Positions 60,384 to 64,000 of a DNA stretch of 64,000 nt are shown here, piece by piece. The stretch lies in the IMG/VR virus record IMGVR_UViG_3300020435_000116, positions 1 through 64,000 of that record, one strand, 5' to 3'. Source of the DNA: a virus. Under the pieces are notes generated by a model. It did not search any database, was not told the origin of the DNA, and saw only the letters and a list, made by a program, of their open reading frames with translations. The first letter of the stretch is position 1. Each line of letters opens with the position of its first letter. A program made the position numbers and the translations under genes.

Positions 60384-62546
60384 TTAGCTACGTGTTGGTA
60401 CACCACCGATGTAGTCAGTGAAGACTGCGTCGATGTTAGACACGTTGATCACACCCAATACTGGTAGGTGTGGAACGTGTAGGTCACGTGGTTGAACCTG
60501 AGTTTCTTTAGTTGTAGCATTGTCACGTGAAACTTGCGCTGTGCTAGTAAGCTCAGGCATGTAGAAGTGAGTACCAAAACCAAGTGCATCAGGCTTACCG
60601 CTTGCACCGCGACCGAAACCAAGAACGATCTTACCATTCATACGAGAATCAGGTGAAGATACAACTTCAAAGTCCATACCGATGCTTGCAGTGCGTTCAT
60701 CACCAGAAACCATGATGTGCTGAGCGATAACGTTATCTGTACCGATGATCAACTTAGGCTTAACGCTAGTACCACCAGTTTCCATTTCTAGCGCTGCTGC
60801 GTAGTTAGAACGATCCATCATCTTATAAGCTATTTGACGAATGGCGTCTACTAGTACCGCAGAGAAGTCAGCTGCTTTCTCATGAGACTTGGTAGAGTTG
60901 ATCACTGCTTTAGCATCGATAGTTTCTTCTTGGAAGTAAGGCTTCACTAGAAGACGACCGATACCTTGTACTTGTGGAGCAGCACCAGTTGCGCTTGCAC
61001 GTGCAACAGTTGAACGAAGGCTATCTACATAGTTAAGTAGAGTAGTTACCGCGTTGTTTGAAGTACGTGTACGTGCAGTTGTAATAAGAGCACGTAGATC
61101 AGAAGCGCTGTCGCTAGCACCGTGAACAGGCTGAGGTGCAGAGATAGGTGCACCTAGTGGTACAGTGTAACGCTCTTTAACTTCAGTGCGATCGATCAAG
61201 ATACCACGAGTACGGCGGTTAGCGTTAGTTAGACGCGCGTCCAATTTGTAACCGATAACTTCCATAGAGAAGCTGTCGATAGCAGTCTTACCAGCACCAG
61301 TGCTAGTAGAGATAGGTGTACCGCTAGCGTCGTGTAGACCGTTAACGCGAACAGGTGAAGCATTGATTTCAAGTGCACCAGTTTCAACGTTAATTGTACC
61401 GTTAAGCTTAAGGTCAACAGACGCAACGTTGTCACCAAGACCGCTAAGTGCAGCAGCAGCAGAACCATCAACACCTTTAGTGTCGTTAGCAAGCAATACC
61501 GCGTTGTTAGAGAACGTTAGTGTCATTTCACGGCTATCACCTTCAGCAGCAGGCTGGAAAGTAGTACGTGGAAGACCTTTAACCTGGATCTCAAGAACGT
61601 CAGATTCACCAGTAGATGAATCGGCTTGGTTAGCTGCATCACGAACAAGAACGTAAACAGTCTTAAGTTCAACACGACCGTCGATAGAATCAGTGCTGTC
61701 GATCTGTGCATTGATACGGTTAGGACCAGTTGCAAGAGAAACCAGATCCATTTGCGTGTCTACGCGAAGTGCAGAAGTCTTGAACTCGTCACCGTCAACT
61801 TTAGTGTCAACAGGTGCTAGTACGTCTGTGTCTACGAAGAAGTCAGCGCGGCTGTCGTCAGCCAGGTAAACTGGAACAAGTGCAGTAGTTTGGTTCTCAA
61901 GAATAGTTGCATCTTGAACCGCTTCTACTAGGTTAACTTTACCGAAGTTAGTGATGCTGCCAGTAGCAGAACGAGTAACTTCATTGAAAACCATGGTACG
62001 CTGTACAGATACTTCAGCACCTGCGTTGTCAGGAGACATTACGTAAGTTGGGAAGAATGCTTCAGCAAACGGGTCTTGTACCGCAGCAAGGGCGTTGAAT
62101 ACAATTGAGTGTGGAGCAAACTTACGAAGTTCAGTTTCATCGAACGCTTCGTTAGAAGGCGTTAGGCGGAAGTCCATTGAACCCGCTGAACCAAATGCTG
62201 GAAGTTCTGCGTTGCTTTCTGTAGAAACACGCATTGCTTTCTGAGCGTAAACCGCAGGGTTACCGCTAGCAAGTAGAGCAATTGCAGCTGCTTCAAGACC
62301 GATTTCGTTTACACGGAAATCTTCACCAAGCGTATCTTTAAGTACAGTGTTAAGCTCTTGTGAACCGTGTTCAAAAGACGCTTCAAGATCCGTACGTGCG
62401 TTGTCGTCCAAAGACTCCAATGCCACAAGATTGTTCGCGATGGTGTGGTTAGACAGATCAGCACCTTGACCCTGCAGAAGCGCGGAGATGCTTGTTTGAG
62501 CGGCACCTAAACCAGTTGCCTTTTTCTTGATGCTTAATAGGGACAT
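60384..62546 (-). CDS. Major capsid protein, 720 aa
   Basis: AGGAAAGG precedes the ATG. Size and composition (Ala/Thr/Asp-rich, few Cys) and the most uniform codon use of the window indicate the most expressed virion protein. An N-terminal helical prodomain of about 110 residues precedes the folded part (DFRLTPSNEAFDETELRKFA), as in large HK97-fold capsid proteins that are cleaved during maturation. The 260-bp downstream gap has two terminators, fitting very high expression. The maturation protease is not in this window. Confidence 0.75.
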   Translation of the reverse strand: MSLLSIKKKATGLGAAQTSISALLQGQGADLSNHTIANNLVALESLDDNARTDLEASFEHGSQELNTVLKDTLGEDFRVNEIGLEAAAIALLASGNPAVYAQKAMRVSTESNAELPAFGSAGSMDFRLTPSNEAFDETELRKFAPHSIVFNALAAVQDPFAEAFFPTYVMSPDNAGAEVSVQRTMVFNEVTRSATGSITNFGKVNLVEAVQDATILENQTTALVPVYLADDSRADFFVDTDVLAPVDTKVDGDEFKTSALRVDTQMDLVSLATGPNRINAQIDSTDSIDGRVELKTVYVLVRDAANQADSSTGESDVLEIQVKGLPRTTFQPAAEGDSREMTLTFSNNAVLLANDTKGVDGSAAAALSGLGDNVASVDLKLNGTINVETGALEINASPVRVNGLHDASGTPISTSTGAGKTAIDSFSMEVIGYKLDARLTNANRRTRGILIDRTEVKERYTVPLGAPISAPQPVHGASDSASDLRALITTARTRTSNNAVTTLLNYVDSLRSTVARASATGAAPQVQGIGRLLVKPYFQEETIDAKAVINSTKSHEKAADFSAVLVDAIRQIAYKMMDRSNYAAALEMETGGTSVKPKLIIGTDNVIAQHIMVSGDERTASIGMDFEVVSSPDSRMNGKIVLGFGRGASGKPDALGFGTHFYMPELTSTAQVSRDNATTKETQVQPRDLHVPHLPVLGVINVSNIDAVFTDYIGGVPTRS

Positions 62547-62645
62547 TATCGTACCTTTCCTTTCATTAACGTGGATTATTAAGAAGCGTGTGTCTCATAC
62601 AGTGTGTGACACGAGTTTGCTTCTACAGGTTAAAAATGCGGATGA

Positions 62646-63179
62646 CTACGCTGCGTGACGCAGCTGCATCGCAACGTAGCTGGTATACAGTGGCGTCTTT
62701 AGTATGTCGCCATGACTATAGCGTATCTGAAGAATGTTGAACAGTTCCTCATATAAATCTACAACCACTACAGGTTCTTCACTAGGCTCGACGCATAAGC
62801 CTATAGTATCCGTGCCGATTAGGCAGGGTTTCATAGAGATAGACTCAATGGCGCTTCCTAATGTTTGCCCGAAGACTAAAAGTTGCGCCTGACTAGCGGT
62901 ATCCTGGTACTGCATAAGTTTAATGCGTGCGCCGTCTTCTGGAACATCTGGCAACCCTTTAATAGTAGCATGAGGAAAACTTGCTGCTAATGCGTTAAGC
63001 CAAACGGTATCATTAGAACCTAGTCTCATAAGCGTGTTATAACAACAAGCTTGGTAGAACTGAACATCTTCGGGTGATAGTATAGACGACAATTTCTCAA
63101 TATCCAGCACACTGGTGAGAGGCTCGCCCAGACGCGCTAAAGTTTGCTTTAGCCAATGGGGTATAATGACATAATTCAT
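62646..63179 (-). CDS. Hypothetical protein upstream of the capsid gene, 177 aa
   Basis: AAAGG precedes the ATG. Mixed helical/beta sequence with no recognised domain. Lying before the capsid gene and divergent from the helicase gene, it could be a head-related factor, but nothing specific supports this. Confidence 0.5.
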   Translation of the reverse strand: MNYVIIPHWLKQTLARLGEPLTSVLDIEKLSSILSPEDVQFYQACCYNTLMRLGSNDTVWLNALAASFPHATIKGLPDVPEDGARIKLMQYQDTASQAQLLVFGQTLGSAIESISMKPCLIGTDTIGLCVEPSEEPVVVVDLYEELFNILQIRYSHGDILKTPLYTSYVAMQLRHAA

Positions 63180-63233
63180 AAAGGGCCTTTAAACGGTAGT
63201 TGCGTGTGATTCATCTATACAATAGGAAACCTC

Positions 63234-64000
63234 ATGGACTCAAAACTCTTACTCGTAAAAGCAATTATGCTGCTGTATCGCGAGGGTCAATTAGAGGATA
63301 ATAGCGGTCAATCTGAATCGATTATCAAAGATGTAATAGAGGCACTTAAACCAACCTTCAACAGTGCGGTATCAGGATCGTCAAAAGACACACTCATTGC
63401 CCTTAGAGATACACTTCTATATATGCTAGAAGAACCGTCAGGGTATAAACATGACCGAGATACTATCATACAACGACTTCGTGTAAACATCATTGATGAT
63501 GAGTCGTTATTCAAAGCAGTTGAACTTGGCATGGTAGAGGTAGAGAGCGAAGAACGTATACAACAAATCTGCTACGACCACATCCGTACCCTTCGTCAAT
63601 TCTTATCAAGAAACACTATTAAGAACATCATTAAACAAGCATCGCAGGATGTACACTTTAATGAAGAGTCAGTTAACTGGACTAGTTTTACCGCCGACCT
63701 TGTTGAGAAGCTAGAGCCTTATACCAGTAATATGATTGAAAATGCACAAGGCTTGGTCACTGAATTAGACATTGATAACATCGATGATCTTGAAAAGGTC
63801 ATGAAAGATGGTAATGAGTCAAACTCTACAGAAGGCATCATGCGCTTAGGTTGGCAAGGTGTGAATCGAATGACAGGTGACCATGGTGGGATTAGACGTG
63901 GTGACTTCATTCTAATAGGGGCGCTACAGCACAACTTTAAATCAGGGATGTTAATGAACATTCCTAAGCATGTTGCGCTTTATAACAAACCTTACATGTT
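63234..64000 (+). CDS. DnaB-type replicative helicase (3' partial)
   Basis: AGGAAACC precedes the ATG. The N-terminal 190 residues are helical, as in DnaB N-terminal domains. Residues about 222-246 (GGIRRGDFILIGALQHNFKS, then GMLMN) match the start of the RecA-like helicase core: a GGxxxGDFILIGA strand and a P-loop GALQHNFKS with Phe in place of the last Gly. It would unwind DNA ahead of the phage replisome. The gene runs past the window end. Confidence 0.75.
   Translation, partial: MDSKLLLVKAIMLLYREGQLEDNSGQSESIIKDVIEALKPTFNSAVSGSSKDTLIALRDTLLYMLEEPSGYKHDRDTIIQRLRVNIIDDESLFKAVELGMVEVESEERIQQICYDHIRTLRQFLSRNTIKNIIKQASQDVHFNEESVNWTSFTADLVEKLEPYTSNMIENAQGLVTELDIDNIDDLEKVMKDGNESNSTEGIMRLGWQGVNRMTGDHGGIRRGDFILIGALQHNFKSGMLMNIPKHVALYNKPYM

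Noticed and set aside
1-64000. tRNA genes, CRISPR arrays, insertion sequences, attachment sites
   Set aside because: Gaps are short and none shows a cloverleaf, spaced direct repeats, transposase or integrase genes.

Overview
The window is a 64 kb interior piece of a large tailed-phage genome, probably a jumbo myovirus of a marine or enteric gammaproteobacterium. The evidence is a major capsid protein of 720 aa, a portal of 891 aa, a spike-like baseplate protein, long tandem fibre genes, a holin/spanin lysis block, and phage-type replication, recombination and nucleotide-metabolism genes. Genes are packed with 1-35 bp overlaps, both strands are used in short alternating blocks, GC is about 42% by eye, and there is no integrase, repressor or host gene. 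The host is inferred, not shown. The first and last genes run off the window.

Layout. 1-4.1 kb (+): end of a large Ala/Gly-rich virion or tape-measure-like protein and a 624 aa structural protein. 4.1-14.8 kb (mostly -): small phage proteins, a SLOG-fold protein, a UvsX/RecA-like ATPase, an RNase H fused to an unknown domain, and a lipoprotein/coiled-coil pair resembling spanins. 14.8-22.1 kb: structural proteins, a spike with a C-terminal beta-repeat, and an SbcC/Rad50-like ATPase. 22.2-40.3 kb (+): the host-recognition region, with paralogous structural proteins, three modular short-fibre proteins, three tandem paralogues of about 950-970 aa, an HNH homing endonuclease on the opposite strand, and a GHSQG serine hydrolase. 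40.3-43.4 kb (-): holin, overlapping Rz/Rz1 spanins and small membrane proteins. 43.5-49.1 kb (-): thymidylate kinase, dimeric dUTPase, DHFR, DEDDh exonuclease, RuvC-like resolvase and small Cys-rich proteins. 49.1-63.2 kb: virion proteins, portal (+), a protein with a Gly/Gln/Asn-rich low-complexity tract, a putative RNA-polymerase beta N-terminal-like protein, and the major capsid protein. 63.2 kb onward (+): start of a DnaB-type replicative helicase.

Non-coding signals are the most unusual part. About a dozen terminator hairpins lack a U-tract. Instead they carry a shared flank, CGGCATAA before or TTATGCCG after the stem, often joined directly to the stop codons of convergent genes. Two of them form nearly identical inverted copies 12.6 kb apart. 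An ACCTACATTAC element recurs 26-59 nt upstream of minus-strand starts. The three long fibre paralogues share DNA-identical tracts that suggest recombination between copies.

Replication and repair genes (UvsX-like, DnaB-like, RuvC-like, SbcC-like, RNase H, exonuclease) and dTTP-supply genes (tmk, dUTPase, DHFR) suggest a phage that runs much of its own DNA metabolism. A possible beta-like RNA polymerase fragment would add its own transcription. No tRNA, CRISPR array, insertion sequence or attachment site was seen. Apart from the 262-base stretch at 60122-60383, no gap without a gene exceeds about 165 bases.
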